Source: Alkalibacterium sp. (GTDB lineage: Bacteria > Bacillota > Bacilli > Lactobacillales > Carnobacteriaceae_A). Taken from it: 64,000 nt of DNA. The notes under the pieces are model-generated. The model ran no database searches, was not told the DNA's origin, and worked only from the letters and a program-made list of their open reading frames with translations. Made by a program: the position numbers and the translations under genes. The stretch is from positions 248,001 to 312,000 of the forward strand of contig RECC01000036.1 in assembly GCA_007692455.1 (NCBI GenBank), read 5' to 3'. Position 1 is the stretch's first letter; each line of letters starts with the position of its first letter. This document shows positions 20,408-28,871 of this stretch, piece after piece.

Positions 20408-21751
20408 ATGAGTAAAATTACAAAAGAGGAAATCTTTCAGGAAGTAAAAGAAAAAAATGTGAGGTTTTTACGATTGATGTTCACCGATATCTTAGGTGTT
20501 GTTAAGAATGTCGAGGTACCAGTCAGTCAGCTCGATAAAGTTCTGGATGGCAAAATGATGTTTGATGGTTCATCTATCGAGGGTTTTGTTAGAATTCAGG
20601 AATCGGATATGTACCTTATACCAGATCTGGAAACTTGGCTGGTCTTTTCGTGGGAAACTGATTCTACTAAAAAAGGTCGTGTGGCAAGATTGATATGTGA
20701 TATTGCCAATCCTGATGGGACACCTTTCTTGGGAGATCCACGTACCAACCTAAAAAGAATGATGAATGAAGCGCGCGAATTGGGCTTTACATCATTTAAT
20801 CTAGGACCAGAACCGGAATTTTTCTTATTTAAATTAGATGAAAATGATGAAATTACTGAAAAATTGAATGACAGCGGTGGTTATTTCGATTTAGCTCCAA
20901 CTGATTTGGCCGAAAACTGCCGACGTGATATCGTGCTTGAACTTGAAGATCTAGGGTTTGAAATTGAAGCCAGTCACCACGAAGTTGCTCCTGGTCAGCA
21001 TGAAATTGACTGGAAATATGCGGATGCAGTAGAAGCGTGTGACAATATCCAGACGTTTAAACTGGTCGTCAAGACTGTTGCAAGAAAGTATGGCCTGCAT
21101 GCGACCTTCATGGCCAAACCATTGTTTGGCATTAATGGATCAGGAATGCACTGTAACATGTCTTTATTTAAAGGTGAAGAAAATGCATTCTATGATGAAA
21201 CAGATGAAAGACAGTTGAGTACAGAAGCCTACCAGTTCTTAGCCGGCTTACTGCACCATGCTCCGGCTTTCACAGCCTTGACTAATCCAACGGTAAATTC
21301 TTACAAGCGCCTCGTTCCGGGATATGAAGCACCTGTATATATTGCCTGGTCATGCAGTAACCGTACACCGATGATTAGAATACCGGCTTCCAGAGGGTTG
21401 TCAACACGTCTTGAGGTTAGATCGGTTGATCCGATGGCTAATCCTTATCTGGCGCTTGCAGTTATGCTGAAAGCAGGACTTGACGGAATTAAAAATGAAA
21501 TGACACCACCCGAAGAGACTAACGATAACATTTATGACATGAATGAAGTGGAACTGGAAGAACAGGCAATCAAATCACTGCCGACCAGTCTTCACAGTGC
21601 ATTAAAAGCTTTGAAACGTAATGAAACAATCAAAGAGGCTTTAGGAAATCATATCTACATTAATTTTGTAAAATCAAAAACGGTGGAGTGGGATTCATAC
21701 AAGGCAGAAGTCAGTAAGTGGGAAAAAGAACATTACCTGCATTTATATTAA
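20408..21751 (+). CDS. glnA: Type I glutamine synthetase, paralog 2 (canonical feedback residues)
   Basis: [65 protein letters not shown]. Confidence 0.95.
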   Translation: MSKITKEEIFQEVKEKNVRFLRLMFTDILGVVKNVEVPVSQLDKVLDGKMMFDGSSIEGFVRIQESDMYLIPDLETWLVFSWETDSTKKGRVARLICDIANPDGTPFLGDPRTNLKRMMNEARELGFTSFNLGPEPEFFLFKLDENDEITEKLNDSGGYFDLAPTDLAENCRRDIVLELEDLGFEIEASHHEVAPGQHEIDWKYADAVEACDNIQTFKLVVKTVARKYGLHATFMAKPLFGINGSGMHCNMSLFKGEENAFYDETDERQLSTEAYQFLAGLLHHAPAFTALTNPTVNSYKRLVPGYEAPVYIAWSCSNRTPMIRIPASRGLSTRLEVRSVDPMANPYLALAVMLKAGLDGIKNEMTPPEETNDNIYDMNEVELEEQAIKSLPTSLHSALKALKRNETIKEALGNHIYINFVKSKTVEWDSYKAEVSKWEKEHYLHLY

Positions 21752-21757
21752 GCAAAT

Positions 21758-21803
21758 AAAAATCCGGGAAAAAGAGATTAATTCTCTTTTTCCCGGATTT
21801 TTT
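21758..21803 (+). terminator. Terminator after glnA paralog 2
   Basis: aaaaatccgggaaaaagaga-ttaat-tctctttttcccggattttttat. Confidence 0.95.
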
Positions 21804-21806
21804 ATA

Positions 21807-21850
21807 CAAAAAAAGCATCCAGTCCTATTAAAGGAAAGGAATGCTTTAAT
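21807..21850 (-). terminator. Terminator of tRNA-Arg (minus strand)
   Basis: Reverse complement aaagcattcctttcctttaataggactggatgcttttttt. Confidence 0.6.
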
Positions 21851-21853
21851 GAC

Positions 21854-21926
21854 GTTCCGGGAGGGATTCGAACCCCCGACCGTTCGCTTAGAAGGCGAAT
21901 GCTCTATCCAGCTGAGCTACCGGAAC
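21854..21926 (-). tRNA. tRNA-Arg (anticodon TCT)
   Basis: Reverse complement GTTCCGGTAGCTCAGCTGGATAGAGCATTCGCCTTCTAAGCGAACGGTCGGGGGTTCGAATCCCTCCCGGAAC folds as cloverleaf; anticodon loop CTTCTAA. Confidence 0.96.
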
Positions 21927-22064
21927 TTTATAACAACAGAATTTATTATATAATCTATTCAGTCATAAGTCAATACTCTTTTTAGTTTTTTAAGTTGCTT
22001 TATTGGTCAGTTTGATAAAGCTTTGGTAAAATAATAAAGTAAAATACTAAAGGAGGTAGACTTA

Positions 22065-22523
22065 ATGAAGTTTGTAACAGCCCATCAGAATGTGGAAGAT
22101 CTTGTAGCTGAGCTGGAAAATTATATTCAAAGTGGTACATTTCATGCCAATAATTTAGTTGTTGTTACACTTGAATCACATGCGTCCGACTTGAAATCAA
22201 TGGTTCCAATAGAAGTGGAAACAGTGAAGGAAAGCGATTTTGATGAAAACAAGCCATTGAACCATCATGGTTTAGATGAAAAAACTGTAGAATTGTATGA
22301 TGATGTGTTAAGAAATGGAGGGTACGTAGTGCTCCAGAAAGACGAGAAGCATGGCGTAACTGATAATAGATCAGCTGATTCAAAACCGAATAGTGAAGGG
22401 TCAAATGATGTAGAGCTGCACGCACCTGGATTTGGAGTCGATATTGACGATCCGGATTCCAGTGCTGAAAATCATGAAGATAATTTCAATCCGGACAATC
22501 CCAATCCACAGGCAGGAAAATAG
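22065..22523 (+). CDS. Small acidic protein, possibly general stress (YflT-like) family
   Basis: SD aaaggagg then MKFVTAHQNVEDLVAELENYIQSGTFHANNLVVVTLESHASDL; acidic C-terminal tail; family assignment tentative. Confidence 0.55.
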   Translation: MKFVTAHQNVEDLVAELENYIQSGTFHANNLVVVTLESHASDLKSMVPIEVETVKESDFDENKPLNHHGLDEKTVELYDDVLRNGGYVVLQKDEKHGVTDNRSADSKPNSEGSNDVELHAPGFGVDIDDPDSSAENHEDNFNPDNPNPQAGK

Positions 22524-22540
22524 GGGTAATTGAATAAATT

Positions 22541-22587
22541 AAGTCAGCTTATTACGTAATACGTTATAATAATAAGCTGGCTTTTTT
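22541..22587 (+). terminator. Terminator
   Basis: aagtcagcttatta...taataagctggctttttt. Confidence 0.85.
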
Positions 22588-22596
22588 CATTCCTGA

Positions 22597-22625
22597 TTGC
22601 TATTTAAATAATATTTGAGTATACT
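22597..22625 (+). promoter_or_regulatory. Candidate promoter for leader RNA/phosphatidyltransferase
   Basis: TTGCTA-17 nt-TATACT. Confidence 0.6.
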
Positions 22626-22654
22626 TGTACAGTAGAAATAGAGTGCGTTATATT

Positions 22655-22730
22655 TCGTAGACCCGTATTTCTGATAACTGCAGGTGTGCAGCCGAGTGCA
22701 GTCTGTGAGCTAAAGGCAGGGGTCTTTTAT
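22655..22730 (+). ncRNA. Candidate structured 5' leader (unassigned)
   Basis: AGACCC (22659-22664) can pair with GGGTCT (22720-22725); enclosed hairpin ctgca-ggtg-tgcag with a second tgcag alternative partner. Confidence 0.4.
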
Positions 22731-22746
22731 GAAAGGAAGCCGATCT

Positions 22747-23307
22747 ATGAATAAAAAAGACTGGTTTACCATTCCTAACATTATGTCTTATTTTAGACTG
22801 GTGCTGATACCTTTCTTTTCCTATGCTTACCTCAACGCTCAGACTCAAAGAGAATATGCTTTTGCAACAGGACTGCTGGTCGTTTCCGGAGCTACCGATG
22901 CACTGGACGGTTTTATAGCGCGTCGCTTCAATCAGGGCACTAAATTAGGACAGCTTCTGGATCCTATAGCGGATAAATTGACTCAAATTGCTGTAGCTGG
23001 AGTTTTAATGTTCAACTGGCCGGTATTTGGCTTACTGCTACTCTTGTTCATTATTAAGGAAACATATATGTTTATTGAAAATATCCGATTATACAAAAAA
23101 GATATTACTCTTGATGGAGCCAAGTGGTATGGGAAAATTGCTACCATTGTTTTTTACCTGACGATGTTTCTCGCAGTCTTTTTTCCAAGGCTAAATGAGC
23201 CGACCATCATTTTTCTTGTTGTTTTTGCCAGTTTTTTTCAGATAAGAGCACTCTATCATTATAGTCGTTTATTTCAGAATCTTCATAAATCCATAGATGG
23301 CAACTGA
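22747..23307 (+). CDS. CDP-alcohol phosphatidyltransferase family protein
   Basis: IPNIMSYFRLVLIP...SGATDALDGFIARRFNQGTKLGQLLDPIADKL (DG...AR...G...D...D motif). Confidence 0.88.
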   Translation: MNKKDWFTIPNIMSYFRLVLIPFFSYAYLNAQTQREYAFATGLLVVSGATDALDGFIARRFNQGTKLGQLLDPIADKLTQIAVAGVLMFNWPVFGLLLLLFIIKETYMFIENIRLYKKDITLDGAKWYGKIATIVFYLTMFLAVFFPRLNEPTIIFLVVFASFFQIRALYHYSRLFQNLHKSIDGN

Positions 23308-23406
23308 GAAGTTTAAATAGCCATTAGGATTTTATTGAAGTTGATACTGATTTAAGAAAGTTTTTTAAAACCGGTGCCACATTTATAGTGGTAAGAGAAA
23401 ATTGAA

Positions 23407-23862
23407 ATGGTGGTGAGTTCGATGAGTGATAATAAAAATGAATTAAAGGCCTTGACGATTTTATTTAGGGCATCTTCCAGTGTCGAAAAAGTTGTAAAAA
23501 ATGATATGTCGAGATATGGATTAAACGCTACAGAATTTTCTGTGCTTGAACTCTTATATAATAAAGGCAGACAGCCGATTCAGATGATTGGAAAGCAGAT
23601 ATTACTGGCATCCAGTAGTATTACCTACGTTGTCGATCGTCTGGAAGAAAAGAATTATGTGAACCGTATTGCTGACAAGTTTGATCGACGCGTCACCTTC
23701 TGTGAGCTGACGGATGAAGGAAAACAGTTGATGGACGATGTTTTCCCCAAACATGCAATGAAAATAGCAGAATTGTTCGAAGAGTGTACTGAAGAAGAAA
23801 TTAAAAATCTACAGAAAACCTTAAAAAAGGTAGGATATAAAGCTGTAGATTTATTGGATTAA
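23407..23862 (+). CDS. MarR family transcriptional regulator
   Basis: Winged-helix pattern LNATEFSVLELLYNKGRQPIQMIGKQILLASSSITYVVDRLEEKNYVNRIADKFDRRVTFCELTDEG. Confidence 0.88.
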   Translation: MVVSSMSDNKNELKALTILFRASSSVEKVVKNDMSRYGLNATEFSVLELLYNKGRQPIQMIGKQILLASSSITYVVDRLEEKNYVNRIADKFDRRVTFCELTDEGKQLMDDVFPKHAMKIAELFEECTEEEIKNLQKTLKKVGYKAVDLLD

Positions 23863-23952
23863 TATTATTCTTAATTAACCTCAATTCGCTATATTTATCC
23901 TTTTATGGTATAATGATTAAAGGAGTTTAATATTTAAAGAAGAATTGAGGGG

Positions 23953-24306
23953 ATGAAAGTGGCTAAGGAAGAAATAACAGCTGAAGTCCAGCAATTAGTG
24001 GAAACTGAACTTCGAAAAGGGGCCAGCAACTCCCGTATTGCTAATTTATTGGATTTGCCTTATAAAGAAGCAGTCGAAATAATTGAGTCGATTAAAGAAG
24101 ATTTGAGGCCTGATGTTGGAGACGAAATTGTTTTCTCCTTCCGCGATGAACCAATGGAAGGAACAATTGAAAAGTTACTGACAAACAGCGCCATTGTTCG
24201 AATCAACTGGACTCATTCTGCAGAACGCATGCATGATTTAGTTGAAGAAAAAACTGTTGTAAACTTTAAAGATATTGAAGGATTTAAAAACCAGATGGAT
24301 GATTGA
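23953..24306 (+). CDS. Small protein with C-terminal DUF2187-like domain
   Basis: VGDEIVFSFRDEPMEGTIEKLLTNSAIVRI...DLVEEKTVVNFKDIEGF resembles YkvS/DUF2187; N-terminal HTH-like segment. Confidence 0.6.
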   Translation: MKVAKEEITAEVQQLVETELRKGASNSRIANLLDLPYKEAVEIIESIKEDLRPDVGDEIVFSFRDEPMEGTIEKLLTNSAIVRINWTHSAERMHDLVEEKTVVNFKDIEGFKNQMDD

Positions 24307-24314
24307 AAAACTTA

Positions 24315-24352
24315 AAGACGAACCACAAATAAGTGGATTGTCTTTTTTTTTA
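24315..24352 (+). terminator. Candidate terminator before fab cluster
   Basis: aaagacgaaccac-aaataa-gtggattgtctttttttt. Confidence 0.7.
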
Positions 24353-24362
24353 CGAAATTTTC

Positions 24363-24391
24363 TTGACACATGTAAAATTGTGAGTTAATAT
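24363..24391 (+). promoter_or_regulatory. fab operon promoter
   Basis: TTGACA-17 nt-TAATAT, -10 overlapped by FabT-like operator. Confidence 0.75.
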
Positions 24392-24420
24392 TTTGAATGT
24401 CAAACAGTTTGATAATCAAA
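24392..24420 (+). promoter_or_regulatory. Two tandem FabT-like operators
   Basis: TTTGAATGTCAAA (24392-24404) and TTTGATAATCAAA (24408-24420), both TTTGA-N3-TCAAA. Confidence 0.8.
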
Positions 24421-24448
24421 CAAAAATAATTGAATAGGAGGAGCTGAT

Positions 24449-24904
24449 GTGGAGCCGCAGATAAATGAGATAAATAGTTACCTTGTATCAATATTCAATG
24501 ATGTATTGATGATTGAGGAACGCACATTACAGACAAGTCAATTTAAAGATGTTTCAATAAAAGAAATGCACACGATTGATGCGATTGGAATGTATCAGGA
24601 ACATACTACAAGTGAGGTAGCCAAAAAATTAGGCATTACAGTAGGAACGTTAACCGTATCTGTAAATAACCTGGTTAGAAAAGACTATGTTAACAGAGTA
24701 CGGAGTGAAACAGATCGGCGCGTCGTTAAACTTGCCTTAACAAAAAAAGGCAGACTGCTTTATCGACTGCATGACAAATTTCACCGTGATATGGTGAGAG
24801 AAACGATTCGGGAAATGAGTGAAGCAGAGGCAGAGCTTTTAATGAAGGGCCTTGTGAATCTTCATGGATTCCTTGAACGTACAAAGGAGCAGTTGCCGGA
24901 GTGA
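24449..24904 (+). CDS. fabT: MarR-family fatty acid synthesis repressor FabT
   Basis: MarR fold EVAKKLGITVGTLTVSVNNLVRKDYVNRVRSETDRRVVKLALTKKG; first gene of FASII cluster. Confidence 0.9.
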   Translation: MEPQINEINSYLVSIFNDVLMIEERTLQTSQFKDVSIKEMHTIDAIGMYQEHTTSEVAKKLGITVGTLTVSVNNLVRKDYVNRVRSETDRRVVKLALTKKGRLLYRLHDKFHRDMVRETIREMSEAEAELLMKGLVNLHGFLERTKEQLPE

Positions 24905-25890
24905 ATAATCTAGCTAAAATTAGAATACTTTCAACTGGCCGCTATATTCCTAAACGACGAGTACTTAACCAGGAACTTACCGAATGGATGGATACGTCTG
25001 ATGACTGGATAAAGAAACGCACAGGCATACAGAGCCGTTACCTCTCAACTGGTGAAGAAACGAGTGACTTGTGCAGTAAGGCTGCTGACAAGATTGTCAG
25101 TAATGGAGGAGTCAGGGTAGAAGATATTGGTCTGATAATCGTTGCGACCATGTCACCAGACAGCCAGTCGCCTTCTGTCGCCAGTAAGGTTCAGGCACAT
25201 CTGGGAGCAGTGAATGCTGTTGCTTTTGACCTGAATGCAGCTTGTTCCGGATTCATCTATGCGCTGTCTGCTGCAGAAAAAATGCTTAGACATATGTCTC
25301 ATTCTCATGCCCTGGTAATTGGCGGAGAAGTGATGTCAAAAGTAGTGGACTGGAATGACCGTAAGACAGCTGTATTATTTGGAGATGGGGCTGGCGGGGT
25401 AATGCTTGAACGAAATTCTGATACAGAGCATTTCATATCAGAAGATTTGAAAACAGATGGAACTAGAGGAGAAGCGCTTGTATCCGGTCTGTCGACTGTT
25501 TCAAACCCCATTTTTGAAGGTGAAACAGCCAATGGTTTTCTAACTATGGATGGCAGAGAAATATTTAATTTTGTTATCAAGTCAATTCCAATGAGTATCC
25601 AGTCTGTAATGGCTGATCAGAAGTTAACAGTTGACGATATTGATCAGTTCATCCTGCATCAGGCTAATGCCCGTATTATTGAAAGTGTTTCAAAGAAAAT
25701 TAAATGTCCGATAGAAAAATTTCCTATGAATATACAACATTACGGAAATACATCGGCTGCAAGTATTCCAATATTATTGGATGAACTAAATGAACAGAAT
25801 AAATTATTTACCGACAAAAAACAAAAACTAATTCTAAGTGCATTCGGCGGGGGACTAACCTGGGGAACGCTACTCTTAGAAATAAATTAA
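24901..25890 (+). CDS. fabH: Beta-ketoacyl-ACP synthase III
   Basis: DDWIKKRTGIQSRYL, AFDLNAACSGFIYAL, FILHQANARI, YGNTSAASIP. Confidence 0.96.
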   Translation: MNNLAKIRILSTGRYIPKRRVLNQELTEWMDTSDDWIKKRTGIQSRYLSTGEETSDLCSKAADKIVSNGGVRVEDIGLIIVATMSPDSQSPSVASKVQAHLGAVNAVAFDLNAACSGFIYALSAAEKMLRHMSHSHALVIGGEVMSKVVDWNDRKTAVLFGDGAGGVMLERNSDTEHFISEDLKTDGTRGEALVSGLSTVSNPIFEGETANGFLTMDGREIFNFVIKSIPMSIQSVMADQKLTVDDIDQFILHQANARIIESVSKKIKCPIEKFPMNIQHYGNTSAASIPILLDELNEQNKLFTDKKQKLILSAFGGGLTWGTLLLEIN

Positions 25891-25905
25891 ATGGAGGAAA
25901 TTATT

Positions 25906-26136
25906 ATGACAACGTTTGAAAAAATTCAGGAAATTATCGTAGATCAGTTAGACAAAGAGGAAAGTGAAGTACAACGCTCAACAAACTTCAGAGAAGAACT
26001 GGAAGCTGATAGCTTAGATTTATTCCAAATCATTAATGATATCGAAGATGAGTTTGATATCAAGATTGAATCTGAAGAAGGTCTGACGACTGTTGATGAC
26101 TTAGTTAAGTATGTAGAAACTCAACTCGAAGCTTAA
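25906..26136 (+). CDS. acpP: Acyl carrier protein
   Basis: [27 protein letters not shown] (DSL phosphopantetheine site). Confidence 0.95.
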   Translation: MTTFEKIQEIIVDQLDKEESEVQRSTNFREELEADSLDLFQIINDIEDEFDIKIESEEGLTTVDDLVKYVETQLEA

Positions 26137-26155
26137 AAAAGGAAGGAGCTCCTAG

Positions 26156-27106
26156 ATGAATCATTCATTATTAGAGCAAGTTGGCATTGAATATCCCATC
26201 ATTCAAGGAGCGATGTCATGGGTAGCTACACCTAGCTTGGCAGCAGCTGTGTCAAATGCCGGAGGTCTCGGCATGTTAGGGGCAGGTCATCAGCCAGGTG
26301 AATATGTTAGGGAAATTATTAAAGAAACAAAGGGATTAACTGATAAACCCTTTGGAGTTAATGTACTGCTTCTATCTCCTTATGTAGACGAGGTTGTGGA
26401 TGTTGTCTGCGAAGAAAATATAAAAGTAGTGACAACCGGAGCCGGCAGTCCAGGTAAATATATGAAAAAATTTAAAGAAGCGGGTATAACGGTCATCCCA
26501 GTTGTTGCCTCAACAGCACTGGCAAGACGTATGGAAAATGACGGTGCCGATGCGATAATATGTGAAGGCATGGAAGCCGGTGGACATATTGGTAAACTAA
26601 CGACGATGACGCTAGTGCCACAAGTTGTGGATGCTGTCAGCATTCCTGTTATCGCTGCAGGCGGAATAGCAGATGGCAGAGGAATGGCGGCAGCTATTAA
26701 TCTCGGAGCATCTGCAGTTCAGTTAGGCACTCGTTTTGTCGTTGCTCACGAAAGTATTGCTCATGATAATTTTAAAAAGAGAATACTGAAGGCAAAAGAT
26801 ATCGATACAGTCGTAACTGGAATGATAACCGGTCACCCGGTGAGAGTTTTGCGTAACAAGCTGACAAAAGAATATTTAAAAGTGGAAAAAGCTATTACAA
26901 GTGATCCATCACCGGACTTTTCCCGACTTGAAGAACTAGGAAAAGGCGCTTTGCAAAAAGCTGTTGTAGAAGGCGACAAAGATAAAGGGTCCTTCATGTC
27001 TGGACAGATTGCCGGTTTAGTGTCCAAAGAACAAAGTTGTGATGAAATCATTTCAGAATTGATGCAGGAATATAATCAAGTGATTTCTAATCCAGTACGC
27101 TTTTAA
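26156..27106 (+). CDS. fabK: Enoyl-ACP reductase II (FMN)
   Basis: YPIIQGAMSWVATPSLAAAVSNAGGLGMLG, ICEGMEAGGHIG, IPVIAAGGIADGRGMAAAINLGASAVQLGTRF. Confidence 0.95.
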   Translation: MNHSLLEQVGIEYPIIQGAMSWVATPSLAAAVSNAGGLGMLGAGHQPGEYVREIIKETKGLTDKPFGVNVLLLSPYVDEVVDVVCEENIKVVTTGAGSPGKYMKKFKEAGITVIPVVASTALARRMENDGADAIICEGMEAGGHIGKLTTMTLVPQVVDAVSIPVIAAGGIADGRGMAAAINLGASAVQLGTRFVVAHESIAHDNFKKRILKAKDIDTVVTGMITGHPVRVLRNKLTKEYLKVEKAITSDPSPDFSRLEELGKGALQKAVVEGDKDKGSFMSGQIAGLVSKEQSCDEIISELMQEYNQVISNPVRF

Positions 27107-27117
27107 GCTATTTATTT

Positions 27118-27150
27118 AGAGTAATACTTTGATATTCAAAGTATTACTCT
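27118..27150. promoter_or_regulatory. Perfect 33-bp palindrome with embedded FabT-like box, fabK-fabD intergenic
   Basis: agagtaatactttga-tat-tcaaagtattactct; core TTTGA-TAT-TCAAA. Confidence 0.75.
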
Positions 27151-27188
27151 TGGATAGAAAGTTAAGTCAATCAGGAAGGGTGTAAGAC

Positions 27189-28109
27189 GTGAAAACAGGA
27201 TTCGTATTTAGTGGGCAGGGAGCGCAATATATGGGTATGGGGAAGGATTTTTATGATTCTTATGCCGCAGTAAGAGAAACATTTGAAGAGGCCAGTGATG
27301 CAATCGGTCATGATTTGGTGAAAATCTGCTTCGAAGATGAAAATGCAATTCATTTCACACCTTATACTCAACCTGCAATATTGACGGTATCTCATGCAAT
27401 TGAAAAAGTTGCTTTGGAAGAAGGCCTGCACTCAGATATGCTTGCCGGCTTAAGTCTGGGTGAATACACCGCACTAGTGTCGGGAGAGGCACTTTCTTTT
27501 TCTGATGCCGTTAAATTAGTACATACAAGGGGAACCTTGATGGAAAACGCTGTGCCGGATGGTCAAGGTAAAATGGCGGCTGTTATCGGCTTGGAGGCAT
27601 CTGCTGTGGAAGAGCTATGTGAGAAAGTCAGCAAAAGTCATTATGTGGCCTTGGCAAACTACAACACACCGAACCAACTGGTTGTATCAGGTTCAGCAGC
27701 TGGGGTAGATAGGGTAGCTGATCTGGCTGCAAAAGCAGAAGCTAAAAAAGTAGTAGAATTGAAGGTCAGCGGACCGTTTCATTCTCTGTTGCTAGAGCCG
27801 GCTGCTGAAGAATTTGCTCAGCACTTGAAGTCAGTTGAGTTTTCTGCAATGAAAAAACCAGTTTATTCCAATGTTACAGCACAGCAGTATCCGGATAGTT
27901 CAGCTATTCCAGACCTGCTGACGAAGCAGATGGTTTCATCCGTTCGATTTGAACAAATGATCAGACAGATGATTGCTGATGGTGCAGAGTCATTTATAGA
28001 AATCGGCCCAGGAAAAACATTGAAGTCATTCATTAAAGCGATTGACAGAAGTGTCCAGCCAAAAAATATAGAAAAACCACAACAGCTGCTAAAGCTGTTG
28101 AATCGATAG
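27189..28109 (+). CDS. fabD: Malonyl-CoA:ACP transacylase
   Basis: FVFSGQGAQYMGMGKDFYD, AGLSLGEYTALV. Confidence 0.96.
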   Translation: MKTGFVFSGQGAQYMGMGKDFYDSYAAVRETFEEASDAIGHDLVKICFEDENAIHFTPYTQPAILTVSHAIEKVALEEGLHSDMLAGLSLGEYTALVSGEALSFSDAVKLVHTRGTLMENAVPDGQGKMAAVIGLEASAVEELCEKVSKSHYVALANYNTPNQLVVSGSAAGVDRVADLAAKAEAKKVVELKVSGPFHSLLLEPAAEEFAQHLKSVEFSAMKKPVYSNVTAQQYPDSSAIPDLLTKQMVSSVRFEQMIRQMIADGAESFIEIGPGKTLKSFIKAIDRSVQPKNIEKPQQLLKLLNR

Positions 28110-28123
28110 GGGGGATAAATAGT

Positions 28124-28855
28124 ATGGAGACAAAAACTATTATAGTAACGGGGAGTTCTCGAGGGATTGGAAAAGCAATTGCCAGTCATTTTCTAAAGTT
28201 AGGACACAATGTGGTGGTCAATGGACGCAAAGAATTACCCAGTGACTTGCTGGATTACTTTAACTCCTTTGAAGGAACTGCTTATCCAATAACAGGGGAT
28301 ATCAGCGAACCTGGTTTTGCCAAACAGCTGATCAAGGAAACAAAGAAGCAGTTTAAGAAAATTGATGTTCTAGTTAATAATGCCGGGATTACACGGGACA
28401 ACTTGATTATTCGCATGTCTGATGAAGAATTTGATTCTACTTTGAATATTAATTTAAAAGGTACTTTTTATACAACAAAAGAAGTGGCAAAAGTCATGCT
28501 GAAACAGCGGTCTGGTCATATTATCAATTTATCAAGTGTAGTTGGTGTGGTCGGAAATGTTGGGCAGTCAAATTATGCAGCCAGTAAAGCTGGCGTTATC
28601 GGACTGACCAAGTCCATTGCTAAAGAGCTGGCTCCAAGAGGGGTAATGGTCAATGCCATTGCACCAGGATTTATCGAGTCTGATATGACAGAAAGTCTGA
28701 CGGACGAGGTAAAGGAGAAAGCGCTGGAGTCTGTTCCTTTGAAAAGATTAGGCAAAGCAGAAGAAGTCGCTGAAATGGTTCACTTTATCAGTACTCAGTC
28801 TTATATCACGGGACAAGTTTTTCACGTAGATGGCGGAATGGTTATGAACGGATAA
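28124..28855 (+). CDS. fabG: 3-oxoacyl-ACP reductase
   Basis: GSSRGIGKAIA, NNAGITRDN, YAASKAG, VDGGMVMNG. Confidence 0.95.
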   Translation: METKTIIVTGSSRGIGKAIASHFLKLGHNVVVNGRKELPSDLLDYFNSFEGTAYPITGDISEPGFAKQLIKETKKQFKKIDVLVNNAGITRDNLIIRMSDEEFDSTLNINLKGTFYTTKEVAKVMLKQRSGHIINLSSVVGVVGNVGQSNYAASKAGVIGLTKSIAKELAPRGVMVNAIAPGFIESDMTESLTDEVKEKALESVPLKRLGKAEEVAEMVHFISTQSYITGQVFHVDGGMVMNG

Positions 28856-28871
28856 TACTAGGAGGATAATG

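Noticed and set aside
21854-21926. tRNA-Arg as an integration site for a genomic island
   Set aside because: Flanked by core genes and terminators, no integrase and no duplicated tRNA 3' end seen nearby.
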